Shown here: one piece after another, positions 26,417 to 35,638 of the stretch
Position numbering within the stretch: position 1 is the first letter of the stretch
How the letters are laid out: the number at the start of each line of letters is the position of its first letter
NCBI GenBank assembly: GCA_003138515.1
Contig: PLGG01000017.1
Location: 195,098 to 259,097 of the forward strand
Length of the DNA: 64,000 nucleotides
Reading direction: 5' to 3'
DNA from: Acidobacteriaceae bacterium
GTDB taxonomy: Bacteria > Acidobacteriota > Terriglobia > Terriglobales > Acidobacteriaceae
Translations under genes and position numbers: made by a program
The notes under the pieces: generated by a model
Databases searched by the model: none
What the model was told of the DNA's origin: nothing
Seen by the model: only the letters and a program-made list of their open reading frames with translations

Positions 26417-29400
26417 ATGCGGCAGGCAGCAATGAGGCGTGCAGGTGCGGCAGGGATTGCCCTGGCTGCCTGCCTTGCTGCGTGGCCCCAGGCTCCCGCG
26501 ACGCAAACCGCGCCAGGTCAGGCTCCTTCTTCGCCCGCGGCGTCAGCCGCACCGGAAACCGTGACTGGTGGCACGCTGCATGGAGTGGTCAAAAGCGGAA
26601 CCATCCCGCTGCCAGGCGTTTCAGTCACCGCGCAAAACACTCTCACCGGCAAGCGCTATTCCACCACCAGTGACAGTACCGGCGCATGGCAAATGAAGAT
26701 CCCTCTCAATGGCCGCTATGTGATTCGAACTCAGTTCGCGGCCTTCGCCGGAGGGTCGCAGGAAGCCGTCTTGAACGCAGCCAGCCACGATCAGACAGTA
26801 AATTTTGAGTTAATTCTAGCTTCGCGGCAGGCGGCGCTCGATCGGCAACAAGCCAACTTGGAAGGCAATGTCGTATCGGCGATTCGCCAACTGGCGGGGA
26901 ACTCGCCGGAAAACTTAAGCCTGATGAACACGCTCGCCGCCGACACCGACACAGGGACCGGCACGGCGGGCTCGAGCGGCGCCGCTCTGCCGTCGATCGC
27001 CGCGAACTCCAACTTCAGCGATGAATCCGTGGCAATCACCGGGCAGGCTGGACAAGTGAGCGCGCTGGCGGGGATTGACCTTGACCGGATCCGCGATGTG
27101 ATCCAAACGATCCAGGTGCAAGGCGGCCCGAACGGACAAGGCGGGGACGCGGGCCCGGTTAGTCTTTTCGGCGGGGGCGGAGGAGGTTTCGGCGGTGCCT
27201 TTGGCGGCGGCGGCTTTGGAGGCGGATTCGGCGGATTCGGCGGATTCGGCGGGGGCGGCTTCGGTGGAAGAGGAGTCGCTGGACCGGGAAACTTCCGCAA
27301 CTTCAATCCCGGGCAGCCGCACGGTTTCATTGCATGGAACGGAACGAACTCGATCTTCAACGCGCAGCCATTCGCATTGCTGGGCCAGCAGCAGAGTCAG
27401 CCTTCCAACGGGACTAATCACTTCACGCTCTCGTTCATGAGCGCGCCGTATATTCCAGAACTGACCAAGCCCAGCGGCAAAGACACCGTCTTTCTCACTC
27501 TCTCCGGCACGCGCGAATCGACGCCTGACGATTTCTATGCCACCGTGCCCACGGTCGCCGAGCGCGGCGGCAATTTTACAGGATTGTCGCCGATCTACGA
27601 TCCCGTCACGGGCCAGCAGTTTTCCTACATGGGCAACGAGAATGTGATTCCGCCCACGGGAGCAGCGGGTCCTGGGGAGTCTATCTCGCAGCAGGCCACG
27701 GCGCTGCTTGCGTACTTCCCTCAGCCGCTGCCAAACGGCGAGACCATCAACGGCTACAACTACCACCTTCTCACCACAGCGCAATCGAACTCCACCAACG
27801 TGGGCATCCGTTACAACCGCAGCCTCGGCACCAACGCCACGCAGCCCGGCGCCCGCGGCGCATCAGGCGGCGGGCGTCGCGGCTCCCCAACTCAGGGCCT
27901 GCGGCAGAGCATCAATCTCAACTACAACTGGTCCCACTCGGCCTCCGACCTCGTGAATCTGTTTCCGCAGTTGGGCGGCAAGAGCGCTTTGGGCTCCGAA
28001 TCCGTTCAGGCCGGCTACACAGTCGGCTACCACCGCTTTACCAGCATCTCGAACGTCAACTGGAATCGCAGCAGCAGCCACACCGTTAACTTCTTCACCA
28101 ACACCTCCAACAATCTCGCGGCGGACCTGGGCATCGTTGTGCCCAACAGCAACGACCCGCTCAATTACGGTCTGCCCGATATTTCGCTCAGCAACGGCAT
28201 TGAGGGCCTGAGTGAAACGCAGCCGAGCTTCTCCGTCGCGCAAACCATCTCGTTCAGTGAAGTCCTGAGCTGGATTCACGGCAAGCACAACCTGCGTTTC
28301 GGCGGCGACTACCGCCGCGTCCATCGCGATTTTCTTGCCGGCTCCAACGCAACAGGAGAATTCGATTTCACCGGGCTCTTCACTGAGGACGCCGCGCAGG
28401 ACCTGAACACCGGCTCCTCCATTGCCGATTTTCTGCTCGGATTGCCGCAGTCCACAACGCTCAACTCCTCTGAGGCGAAAAGTTATCTGCGCGACAATGT
28501 CGTCGACGCCTTCGCCATGGACGATTGGCGGATGCTCCCGTCGCTTACGCTCAACTACGGCGTTCGCTGGGAGTTCTTCGCACCCTACACCGAGAAATAC
28601 GGGCACCTGGCCGACGTTGCCACCAATCCCGGCGGCGGATTCACCAGCGAAACCGAGCAAACAGCCGGGACGAACGGCCTGCCAGATTCGCTCGTCCTTC
28701 CCTGGCACAGAGCATTCCAGCCGCGCGTCGGGCTTGCGTGGCGTGTGCCAAAGATCAAGCAGACCGTTGTGCGCGCCGGCTTCGGCACCAACTACACAGT
28801 GGGCGAGTACGCGACGTTTGCGACGACGATGGCGCACCAGCCCATGCCAAACCAGCCGTCCTTAATCAACGAGCAGACCAACCGGGAGGCGGTCGGGAAC
28901 ACGCCCTCCATCGCCTGCGCCCAAACGCTCACGTGCTTTAGTTGGATCACCAACAACGCTGTTCCTGCCTTTCCCGCGCCTGCCACGGTGGGCAATTACG
29001 CTCTGGAACCCCACTACGGTCTGCCCTATTTGATGGCGTGGAATCTCGACATTCAGAAGACGCTGCCCTGGAACATCGTGATGAATCTCGGCTACAACGG
29101 GTCGCGATCGAATCACCTCGACGTGAAGCTCGCGCCGCGTGCGCTGCCCGGCAGCCGTGCAACCGATCCCTCGATTGACGCGGCCGATCCATCTGTTCCT
29201 TGTCCAGGGTCGCCGGCCTGTCAGCCTCTCAGTTTCACCTACGATGAGGCGGCCGCGTATTACAAGATGAACGCCGGAACGGCGCGCGTTAACAAGCGCC
29301 TTTCCCATGGCGTATCCGTTGGCGCCAACTACCAGTACGGCCATGCCATCGACGACGCGACGTCGGTCAACGGAAGTGGCGGCTCCCTTGTTCAGGATTG

Positions 29401-29995
29401 GCAGAATCCCGCGGCGGAGGAGGGCCACTCTGTGCTCGACGTTCGCCATCAAGTCAGTGGCACGTATCTCTTCGAGCTCCCCTTCGGGCCCGACACGAAA
29501 TGGGTGACAACCGGTGTGGGCTCGCGCATTCTTGAAGGCATTTCCGTTTCCGGCAGCTTCAACTTTGCCACGGGAACGTGGCTCTCGCCGGGATTTGAGC
29601 CAACCGCGCAGAGCGATGAATGCGGCAACACCAGCGCCTCGCGGCCCAACTTGACGGGACAATCGGTAACTGCCGGCGGTGGCTCCCTGCTGCACTGGTT
29701 CAACACCGCGGCCTATTCGGCGCCGGGCAATACACCGGGCTTTTGCGATTACTTCGGCAACGCTCCCCGCAATTCGATTGAAGGGCCCGGCACGGTGTCG
29801 AACAATATGTCGCTTTCAAAGACCATGAACTTGGGCGAAACGCGCAGCATGGAGATTCGCGCCACCATCAACAATGTCTTTAACACCGTGCAGTACTCGG
29901 GTGTAGATACAACCGAGCACACGCCGCAGTTTGGCCAGGTCACTTCAGTAGGCCAAATGCGGCAGTTCCAATTCAGGGCGAGTTTCAGGTTCTAA
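26417..29995 (+). CDS. Oar-like TonB-dependent outer-membrane receptor with Gly-rich insert
   Basis: About 1192 aa. After a signal peptide (IALAACLAAWPQA) comes a carboxypeptidase-regulatory-like beta domain (about residues 52-134), then a weak plug-like segment (VAITGQAGQVSALAGIDLDRIRDVIQTI). A glycine/phenylalanine-rich stretch lies near residues 250-290, and a long 22-strand-type barrel ends in FQFRASFRF, a good outer-membrane C-terminal signature (terminal Phe). I chose the ATG with GAGG about 14 bases upstream; an ATG 15 bases on is possible. The substrate is unknown. The next gene encodes a VWFA protein. Confidence 0.87.
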   Translation: MRQAAMRRAGAAGIALAACLAAWPQAPATQTAPGQAPSSPAASAAPETVTGGTLHGVVKSGTIPLPGVSVTAQNTLTGKRYSTTSDSTGAWQMKIPLNGRYVIRTQFAAFAGGSQEAVLNAASHDQTVNFELILASRQAALDRQQANLEGNVVSAIRQLAGNSPENLSLMNTLAADTDTGTGTAGSSGAALPSIAANSNFSDESVAITGQAGQVSALAGIDLDRIRDVIQTIQVQGGPNGQGGDAGPVSLFGGGGGGFGGAFGGGGFGGGFGGFGGFGGGGFGGRGVAGPGNFRNFNPGQPHGFIAWNGTNSIFNAQPFALLGQQQSQPSNGTNHFTLSFMSAPYIPELTKPSGKDTVFLTLSGTRESTPDDFYATVPTVAERGGNFTGLSPIYDPVTGQQFSYMGNENVIPPTGAAGPGESISQQATALLAYFPQPLPNGETINGYNYHLLTTAQSNSTNVGIRYNRSLGTNATQPGARGASGGGRRGSPTQGLRQSINLNYNWSHSASDLVNLFPQLGGKSALGSESVQAGYTVGYHRFTSISNVNWNRSSSHTVNFFTNTSNNLAADLGIVVPNSNDPLNYGLPDISLSNGIEGLSETQPSFSVAQTISFSEVLSWIHGKHNLRFGGDYRRVHRDFLAGSNATGEFDFTGLFTEDAAQDLNTGSSIADFLLGLPQSTTLNSSEAKSYLRDNVVDAFAMDDWRMLPSLTLNYGVRWEFFAPYTEKYGHLADVATNPGGGFTSETEQTAGTNGLPDSLVLPWHRAFQPRVGLAWRVPKIKQTVVRAGFGTNYTVGEYATFATTMAHQPMPNQPSLINEQTNREAVGNTPSIACAQTLTCFSWITNNAVPAFPAPATVGNYALEPHYGLPYLMAWNLDIQKTLPWNIVMNLGYNGSRSNHLDVKLAPRALPGSRATDPSIDAADPSVPCPGSPACQPLSFTYDEAAAYYKMNAGTARVNKRLSHGVSVGANYQYGHAIDDATSVNGSGGSLVQDWQNPAAEEGHSVLDVRHQVSGTYLFELPFGPDTKWVTTGVGSRILEGISVSGSFNFATGTWLSPGFEPTAQSDECGNTSASRPNLTGQSVTAGGGSLLHWFNTAAYSAPGNTPGFCDYFGNAPRNSIEGPGTVSNNMSLSKTMNLGETRSMEIRATINNVFNTVQYSGVDTTEHTPQFGQVTSVGQMRQFQFRASFRF

Positions 29996-30041
29996 GCGGT
30001 AGGTCAGCGGGTTTCGCAGTGCGACGCGCGACAGGAGCGGG

Positions 30042-32264
30042 ATGAGAAATTTGGCACAGAGGATGGTTGCGGTGGCTGCGCTGCTGGCGCTTCTGGCGCC
30101 TGCCGCGCCGCCTATCCCTGCGCAAACCTCGAGCCGGGTCTCCAGCACCCCAGCGGCACAAAATCCGCAGATCGCGACCCCGGTTTCGTCCACGCCGCAA
30201 GGTGGATTCACCCTCAAAGCAAACGCCGAGTTGGTTCTCACCAACGTTGTTGCGCGCGATGCGAAGACAGGCGAGTTGATCACGGGCCTTAAGCAGAGCG
30301 ATTTCAAAATCTACGAAAACGGCAAAGAGCAGCAGATCGACACCTTCGACTTTGAGAGCGTGGACATGGCTGCGCCGCTCACGGAGGCCACGGTAAGCGG
30401 GCTGGCAGCCGGCCCCAGCGGATCGAAGGCTGTTGTCGTTGCCAAGCCGGAAGAGCTGCGCAACCACCGGCTGATCGTCATGTTCTTTGACCTGACCTCA
30501 ATGCAGCCCGAAGACTTGGAGCGAAGCGTCGACGCGGCGCAGGCCTTTCTCAAAGCCAAAATGCAGCCTGCCGATCTCGTGGCCCTGGTCTCGCTTGGCG
30601 ACACGCTCAACGTCGACCAGGATTTTACCGCCGACAAGAACGCGCTCATCAACGAGGTGGGCGCATACAACGGTACCGAGGGCCAGGGGTTTGCCCAGGG
30701 CGCCAACTCGAATACCAATCAAACCGAGGACACCACCGCCTACACTCCCGACGAGAGTGAGTACAACGACCTGAACACCGACCGCGAGCTCTTCGCGCTG
30801 CGCTCGATTTCGCAATCACTGGCAAAGATCAACGAGAAGAAATCGCTCCTCTACTTCTCTGGAGGCATCTCGCGCGACGGCATTGAGAATGAAGCCTCGC
30901 TTCGGTCGGCGATCAACGCGGCGGTGCGCGCCGACCTGGCCATCTACAGCGTGGACACGCGCGGCCTGCAGGCCGTTACGCCTTTGGGCGACGCTTCCAC
31001 CGGGAGCTTGCGCGGGCAGGCTGGATTCAACGGCAGCGCGCTCACCACCAACATGAACGCGAACTTCGACACGCAGGAAGTGATGGGCACGCTCTCCAGC
31101 GATACCGGCGGCAAGGCGTTTTTCGACTCGAACGATTTTGCTCCGGCCTTTGCGCAGGTGCAAAAAGACAACTCGGCCTACTACGCGATTGGTTTTCACT
31201 CGACAAACCCCGCGCGCGACGGCAAGTACCGCAAGCTTACGTTCAAGATCGATCGGCCCGGCGTCAAGCTCGAATACCGGCCCGGATACTACGCGCCGGC
31301 CGACTTCAGGCACTCCGGAAAAGAAGATCGCGAGCAGGAACTCGAAGATCAGCTTGCCAGCGATTTGCCGGCCACCGACATCGCGATGTACATGGACGCC
31401 ATGTACTTCCGTCTCGACGAAAATCGCTTCTTCATGCCGGTTTCGCTGGTTGTCCCCGGCTCCCAGATTCCCTTCGTGAAGGGCGGCGACAAGGACAAAG
31501 CCACGCTCGACATTATCGGCTCTGTCATCGATGCGACGCAGCGGCCGGTGGGGCGCGTGCGCGATACGGTCAAGCTCAACCTCGATCCGGCCCTGCAGGC
31601 CAGCCAAAAGAACATCCAGTACACCACGAGCTTCAACCTGCCCCCGGGTAAGTACCAGCTCAAATTTGTAATACGCGAGAACCAGACTGGACGCATGGGC
31701 TCGTTCATCGCCGACGTCACGCTGCCCGACATGAAGAAGGCTCCGCTCAAGCTCAGTTCAATCGTCCTGGCTTCTCAGCGCGAGCCGAGCAAGAAAGACG
31801 ATCCCTTGGTGCGCAACGGCGAAGAGTACGTCCCCAACATCAGCCACGTCTTTCGCCAAGATCAGCACATGTATCTGATCTACGAGATCTACGATCCGGC
31901 GCACGCAAAGGCTGCCGAAGGTGCGCCGAAGGAAGCAAAATCCGCGGTCGATCTGCTCAGCAGCCTGGAACTGATTCAGGGATCGACGAAGGTGTACGAA
32001 ACGCCCATCGTGCAAGCCAGGTCGATCAACGTAGACGGGCGCGACGCGATCTCTATTGAACTAGACGTGCCATTGAACGGGCTCAAGCCGGGGTCGTACA
32101 TTTGCCAGTTGAATGTGATCGACGACGCGGCGGGCAGCTTCGCCTTTCCGCGCTTTGCGGTGCTCGTTCGTGATTCGTCCGTGACGCCGCCCGTGACGCC
32201 GGCAGTTGCGCCGACCGCCGCGCCGCCAGCCGCACCATCAGCGTCAACCGGCGGCTCCGAATAG
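30042..32264 (+). CDS. Secreted VWFA-related protein with degenerate MIDAS
   Basis: A 740-aa exported protein with a signal peptide through about residue 28 (PAAPPIPAQT). The conserved LVLTNVVARDAKTGELITGLKQSDF block precedes the VWA domain, and the family YAIGFHSTNPARDGKYRKL...YRPGYYAP segment lies near residues 380-430. A beta-rich C-terminal half of about 300 residues ends in a Pro/Ala/Thr tail. The MIDAS site reads FDLTSMQ rather than DxSxS, so metal binding is doubtful. AGGAG lies upstream. It is 46 bp after the TonB receptor and is likely co-transcribed. Confidence 0.82.
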   Translation: MRNLAQRMVAVAALLALLAPAAPPIPAQTSSRVSSTPAAQNPQIATPVSSTPQGGFTLKANAELVLTNVVARDAKTGELITGLKQSDFKIYENGKEQQIDTFDFESVDMAAPLTEATVSGLAAGPSGSKAVVVAKPEELRNHRLIVMFFDLTSMQPEDLERSVDAAQAFLKAKMQPADLVALVSLGDTLNVDQDFTADKNALINEVGAYNGTEGQGFAQGANSNTNQTEDTTAYTPDESEYNDLNTDRELFALRSISQSLAKINEKKSLLYFSGGISRDGIENEASLRSAINAAVRADLAIYSVDTRGLQAVTPLGDASTGSLRGQAGFNGSALTTNMNANFDTQEVMGTLSSDTGGKAFFDSNDFAPAFAQVQKDNSAYYAIGFHSTNPARDGKYRKLTFKIDRPGVKLEYRPGYYAPADFRHSGKEDREQELEDQLASDLPATDIAMYMDAMYFRLDENRFFMPVSLVVPGSQIPFVKGGDKDKATLDIIGSVIDATQRPVGRVRDTVKLNLDPALQASQKNIQYTTSFNLPPGKYQLKFVIRENQTGRMGSFIADVTLPDMKKAPLKLSSIVLASQREPSKKDDPLVRNGEEYVPNISHVFRQDQHMYLIYEIYDPAHAKAAEGAPKEAKSAVDLLSSLELIQGSTKVYETPIVQARSINVDGRDAISIELDVPLNGLKPGSYICQLNVIDDAAGSFAFPRFAVLVRDSSVTPPVTPAVAPTAAPPAAPSASTGGSE

Positions 32265-32333
32265 GATCGCCTTCGGCCCCCACCCCTCCCGCATTGCCGC
32301 CGCGGAAAGGGTGGGCAGCCGTCGCGCGCGCCG

Positions 32334-32579
32334 TCAAGCCCTTTTGAGCAGCCGAAGGATGGCCACCAGGATGATGGCGCCCCCCACCGCAATCAGCGTG
32401 CTGTAAATGAATCCACCATGCGCATCCAGTCCAAGGTGGTTCGCGATGAACCCGCCGACTAACGCTCCGGCGATGCCCAACAGAATATCGACGAAGAACC
32501 CATAACCCGAGCCCTTCATGATCTTGCCCGTCAGCCAGCCTGCGATCAGGCCAGCCAGAATCCACAGAAGAATTCCCAT
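32334..32579 (-). CDS. GlsB/YeaQ/YmgE-family small membrane protein
   Basis: An 81-aa protein with three hydrophobic helices and the family pattern LLWILAGLIAGWLTGKIMKG, then DILLGIAGALVGGFI. Members are stress-associated inner-membrane proteins of unknown mechanism. The start at 32579 has GAGGAGGGG six bases upstream, the strongest ribosome site in the window, and rules out a longer N-terminus. Confidence 0.9.
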   Translation of the reverse strand: MGILLWILAGLIAGWLTGKIMKGSGYGFFVDILLGIAGALVGGFIANHLGLDAHGGFIYSTLIAVGGAIILVAILRLLKRA

Positions 32580-32743
32580 CTTTCCCCTCCTCGATCGAGT
32601 GAATTGGTTCACTTTCGCGGTATCGGAACCTGGGGAAACCGTCACATCGCGAAGGTTAGGCTTCCGAGTTTCGCAAGTCTGGATTTATAACATTGCCAGG
32701 GCACGTCCGGCCAGTGAGAAATATCGCGCCCTGCAGCCGGCCG

Positions 32744-32941
32744 CTACTTCGGTTTCATCGGGTCGGTTTCGGAAGCAGGGCTCTCTCGATAGGGGCAATG
32801 ACGGCACCCCGACCCGCAGCAGGTCCCGCGTTTCAGGTGATACGCAGCAGTAAAGACAAGATACGGTCCCTCAAAGTAATAGTCTTCAGGATCGAGTCCC
32901 GGCGGAGGCTGCGGCGCGGTCGTTGGAAAATCTCGATCCAC
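32744..32941 (-). CDS. DUF5522-like small cysteine-rich protein
   Basis: A 65-aa protein with the family block DYYFEGPYLVFTAAYHLKRG followed by CCGSGCRHCPY. The four cysteines and a histidine look like a metal site. The start is GTG, and no clear ribosome site is visible. Function unknown. The gene sits alone between the GlsB-like protein and kdsC, on the opposite strand to kdsC. Confidence 0.7.
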   Translation of the reverse strand: MDRDFPTTAPQPPPGLDPEDYYFEGPYLVFTAAYHLKRGTCCGSGCRHCPYRESPASETDPMKPK

Positions 32942-32999
32942 GCTCGTATTGTCTCGCGAATCGGCTGCAGTTCCTAAGCTCGCAATCAGTCATCCCCGT

Positions 33000-33005
33000 T
33001 AGAAT
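33000..33005 (+). promoter_or_regulatory. TAGAAT box six bases before the kdsC ATG
   Basis: Possible -10 of a leaderless transcript; no Shine-Dalgarno and no clear -35. Confidence 0.4.
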
Positions 33006-33011
33006 CAGAAC

Positions 33012-33665
33012 ATGGCACTTACCGCGCAAGACCGAGCCCGCAAGATCAAGATCATTCTTTTCGACGTGGATGGCGTATTCACCGATGGCACCATCTGGCT
33101 CGTCCCCGGTGCTGCGCAGAGTGAGGTTTTAAATGAGCTCCGCGGAAAGGACAACATCGGCTTCGGCGTTCAATCCACCACCATGGTAGAGGCCAAAGGG
33201 TACAGCGCCCACGACGGCACAGCGATTTCGCTGGCGCGGCTGGGCGGCCTGAAGTGTGGCGTCATCACTAAGCGCATCAGTGAGACAGTCGCCACACGCG
33301 CCCGCGATCTGAAGCTGGAGTTTATCTACCAGGGATGCGCCTTCAAGATGCAGGCGATCCGTGAAATTATCGCAAAGGAAGGCGTGGCGCTCGACGAAAT
33401 CTGCTACGTCGGCGATGACGTGATCGATCTGCCGGCAATGCGCGAGGTCGGATTTGCGGTGGCCGTGTCCAACGCACGCGAGCGGGTGAAAGCCGAGGCG
33501 CACTATGTAACGCCAAACGCGGGAGGCTATGGCGGGGCGCGCGACGCGGTCGAGTTCATCCTGGATGCCAAGGGCGTTCTGGACCAGTGCATCGACGCCT
33601 ACATCGACGAGCGCAATCCGATCTCGCCGTCGATGGACATCGGCCGTGGTGGTGATCTGAAGTAG
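33012..33665 (+). CDS. kdsC: KdsC-like 3-deoxy-D-manno-octulosonate-8-phosphate phosphatase
   Basis: C0-type HAD phosphatase that makes Kdo for lipopolysaccharide. The nucleophile motif [10 protein letters not shown] has Asp18 and Asp20, the third motif is [10 protein letters not shown] (residues 134-143), and there is the short GVITKR segment. At 217 aa it is somewhat longer than the usual 170-190 because of a 30-residue C-terminal tail. It precedes queC by 14 bp. Confidence 0.85.
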   Translation: MALTAQDRARKIKIILFDVDGVFTDGTIWLVPGAAQSEVLNELRGKDNIGFGVQSTTMVEAKGYSAHDGTAISLARLGGLKCGVITKRISETVATRARDLKLEFIYQGCAFKMQAIREIIAKEGVALDEICYVGDDVIDLPAMREVGFAVAVSNARERVKAEAHYVTPNAGGYGGARDAVEFILDAKGVLDQCIDAYIDERNPISPSMDIGRGGDLK

Positions 33666-33679
33666 CCTCGTCTCTAGCC

Positions 33680-34381
33680 ATGGAAATCAAACCCAAACGC
33701 GCGGTCGTCCTCTTGAGCGGCGGTCTCGACTCGGCCACCGTGCTGGCCGTCGCCAAACGCGAAGGCTACGAGCTCTTCGCGCTCACGTTTTCCTATGGCC
33801 AGCGCCACGCGTGGGAACTCGAAGCTGCCAAACGCGTCGCCGCTTCAATCGGAGTTTCCGAGCATCGCACCGTCGCATTTGACCTGCGCTCCTTTGGCGG
33901 CTCAGCGCTAACGGCCGACATCGCGGTTCCGAAGGGGCGCACGACCGAGGAGATGAGCGGCAACATCCCGATTACTTACATTCCTGCGCGCAACACGATC
34001 TTCCTCGCCTTTGCTCTGGCTTGGGCTGAGGTGCTGGGCACGAGCGATGTCTTTTTGGGCGTGAATGCGCTCGACTACTCCGGCTACCCCGATTGCCGTC
34101 CTGAATATATTGCAGCCTTCGAAAAAATGGCCAACCTGGCGACCAAGGCAGGCGTGGAAGGCCGCCAGGCGCTGAAAATTCACACGCCGCTCATCGCACT
34201 TTCCAAAGCGGAGATCATCCGCCTGGGGCGCAGCATGGGTGTCGATTACAGTTTGACCAGCAGTTGCTACGATCCCAACCCCATGGGTGTGCCGTGCGGC
34301 CAATGCGACTCCTGCCTCCTGAGGCAAAAGGGCTTCCGCGAAAACGGGATCGAAGACCCGCTGCAAGAAACAAGCCTCTAG
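33680..34381 (+). CDS. queC: 7-cyano-7-deazaguanine synthase
   Basis: ATP-dependent conversion of 7-carboxy-7-deazaguanine to preQ0 in the queuosine pathway. The PP-loop SGGLDSAT is at residues 13-20. The zinc-binding cysteines are Cys196, Cys206, Cys209 and Cys212 ([13 protein letters not shown]). At 233 aa it is standard. The stop codon lies inside a heptad repeat array, and queE follows 108 bp on. Confidence 0.96.
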   Translation: MEIKPKRAVVLLSGGLDSATVLAVAKREGYELFALTFSYGQRHAWELEAAKRVAASIGVSEHRTVAFDLRSFGGSALTADIAVPKGRTTEEMSGNIPITYIPARNTIFLAFALAWAEVLGTSDVFLGVNALDYSGYPDCRPEYIAAFEKMANLATKAGVEGRQALKIHTPLIALSKAEIIRLGRSMGVDYSLTSSCYDPNPMGVPCGQCDSCLLRQKGFRENGIEDPLQETSL

Positions 34382-34485
34382 CTCTTAGCCATCAGCCTCT
34401 AGCCCCATCCGCGCCAAAACGGAGGCTTGCGCTATTGGTCAATGAGCTAGAAGCTAGAAGCTAGGAGCTAGCAGCTAGAAGCTGT
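34374..34485. repeat. Inverted pair of heptameric arrays in the queC-queE spacer
   Basis: The left array (34374-34408) has five 7-bp units near GCCTCTA. The right array (34444-34485) has six units of NAGCTAG. The right one reads as the reverse complement of the left, so the two could pair across a 35-base spacer. The left array includes the queC stop codon, and the right one ends four bases before the queE ATG. Confidence 0.75.
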
Positions 34486-34489
34486 TTTT

Positions 34490-35128
34490 ATGAGCTACGC
34501 GGTCAAGGAAATCTTCTACACCCTCCAGGGCGAAGGCGCGCAGACGGGCCGGCCGGCGGTCTTTTGCCGATTTGCCGGGTGCAATCTCTGGTCGGGGCGC
34601 GAGCAGGACCGCGCTTCGGCGATCTGCAAATTCTGCGACACTGATTTCGCCGATACCAATGGACGTGGCGGCGGAAACTTCGTCTCTGCCGAGACCTTGG
34701 CTGCGGCCATCAATCACAAGTGGCCCGCAACCGCCGAGCTCGGCAATCGATTTGTAGTTTGCACCGGCGGCGAACCTCTTCTACAACTCGACAGGGAGCT
34801 GATCGATGCTCTCCACGCCTGCAACTTTGAGATCGCTGTGGAGACAAACGGAACCATTGCGGCTCCAGCGGGACTGGATTGGATTTGTGTCAGTCCGAAG
34901 GCGGGTGCCGGGCTAAAGCAGCGCAGCGGAGACGAACTGAAGCTGATCTACCCGCAGCCTGGAGTGGAGCCGGAAAGGTTCGAGGATCTGCCCTTCCGGA
35001 ATTTCTTCCTGCAGCCCATGGATGGGCCCAGCCGCGAACTGAACACTACCCTTGTGCTGGCGTATTGCCTCGATCATCCGCGCTGGCGATTGAGCCTGCA
35101 AACGCACAAGCTGCTTGGAATACCGTGA
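34490..35128 (+). CDS. queE: 7-carboxy-7-deazaguanine synthase (radical SAM)
   Basis: Rearranges 6-carboxy-tetrahydropterin to 7-carboxy-7-deazaguanine. The unusual cluster motif of QueE is seen as Cys31-x14-Cys46-x2-Cys49. FYTLQGEGAQTGRPAVFCRFAG-type sequence precedes it, and the SAM-binding VCTGGEPLLQ follows. At 212 aa it is normal. It has no Shine-Dalgarno; a heptad array occupies its upstream region. Together with queC it covers two steps; queD and queF are not in the window. Confidence 0.95.
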   Translation: MSYAVKEIFYTLQGEGAQTGRPAVFCRFAGCNLWSGREQDRASAICKFCDTDFADTNGRGGGNFVSAETLAAAINHKWPATAELGNRFVVCTGGEPLLQLDRELIDALHACNFEIAVETNGTIAAPAGLDWICVSPKAGAGLKQRSGDELKLIYPQPGVEPERFEDLPFRNFFLQPMDGPSRELNTTLVLAYCLDHPRWRLSLQTHKLLGIP

Positions 35129-35200
35129 ACCGTGGATCGTGACTCGTGAACCGAGCATGGCGAACCACGAATCACGAACCACGAATCACGATTCACGCCT
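35124..35200. repeat. Back-to-back inverted heptad arrays between queE and trmO
   Basis: Four or five units near CGTGAAC (35124-35158) are followed by units near CACGAAT/CACGATT (35166-35200). The two halves are reverse complements and could form a long imperfect hairpin between two convergent genes. Both stop codons (35126-35128 of queE and 35186-35188 of trmO) lie inside repeat units. Confidence 0.75.
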
Positions 35201-35638
35201 TTCTTCCGCTTCCGCCAGCCAGCCGCGCCGCAGTCTTTCCGATGGGATGCTGGAGAGATACGGCTTGATGTCGAGAACCGGCGTCCCGTCGATCATGTCC
35301 ACGCCGCGCACATGGAGCGACGAGCCTTCGCGGTGCAGCAACTCGACAACTGTGAGGCCAATCGGATTGGGCCGGCGCGGTGATCGCGTCGCGAAGACGC
35401 CGTGAGGCCGGCCCTCATCGGTCGGCGGATGAGCGATCAGATCGAAACCATCGGCGCGGTCGAACTGCCAAAGTACGAACAAGTGCGAGAAGCCATCGAT
35501 GTCGGTCAGTCCCGGCGCGAACTCGCGCAAGAGTTCGATGACGCCTTCGGCATCGTGCTTGGCGCCAAGACCTTTGGGAATCGCCGAGGACTCACGGTAA
35601 GGACTATGAATGAAGCCGATCGGTTGGGAGGTAAACAT
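35186..35638 (-). CDS. trmO: tRNA (adenine37-N6)-methyltransferase TrmO (YaeB/TsaA family)
   Basis: SAM-dependent methylation of t6A37 to m6t6A37. Characteristic segments are IGFIHSPY, GFSHLFVLWQFDRAD and GVFATRSPRRPNPIGLTVVELL, then VRGVDMIDGTPVLDIKPYLSSIP. At 150 aa it is the one-domain form. It is convergent with queE, and its product acts on the same modification made by TsaB/TsaE, also encoded in this window. Confidence 0.93.
   Translation of the reverse strand: MFTSQPIGFIHSPYRESSAIPKGLGAKHDAEGVIELLREFAPGLTDIDGFSHLFVLWQFDRADGFDLIAHPPTDEGRPHGVFATRSPRRPNPIGLTVVELLHREGSSLHVRGVDMIDGTPVLDIKPYLSSIPSERLRRGWLAEAEERRES

Noticed and set aside
27169..27290. GGCGGATTC-type tandem repeat as a mobile or regulatory repeat
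   Set aside because: It is in frame inside the TonB receptor and encodes its Gly/Phe-rich segment.
32279..32315. Terminator after the third VWFA gene
   Set aside because: CCCACCC and GGGTGGG can pair, but the loop is 23 bases and there is no T-run.
34374..35200. CRISPR array
   Set aside because: Units are 7 bp, contiguous and degenerate with no unique spacers, and no cas genes are present.
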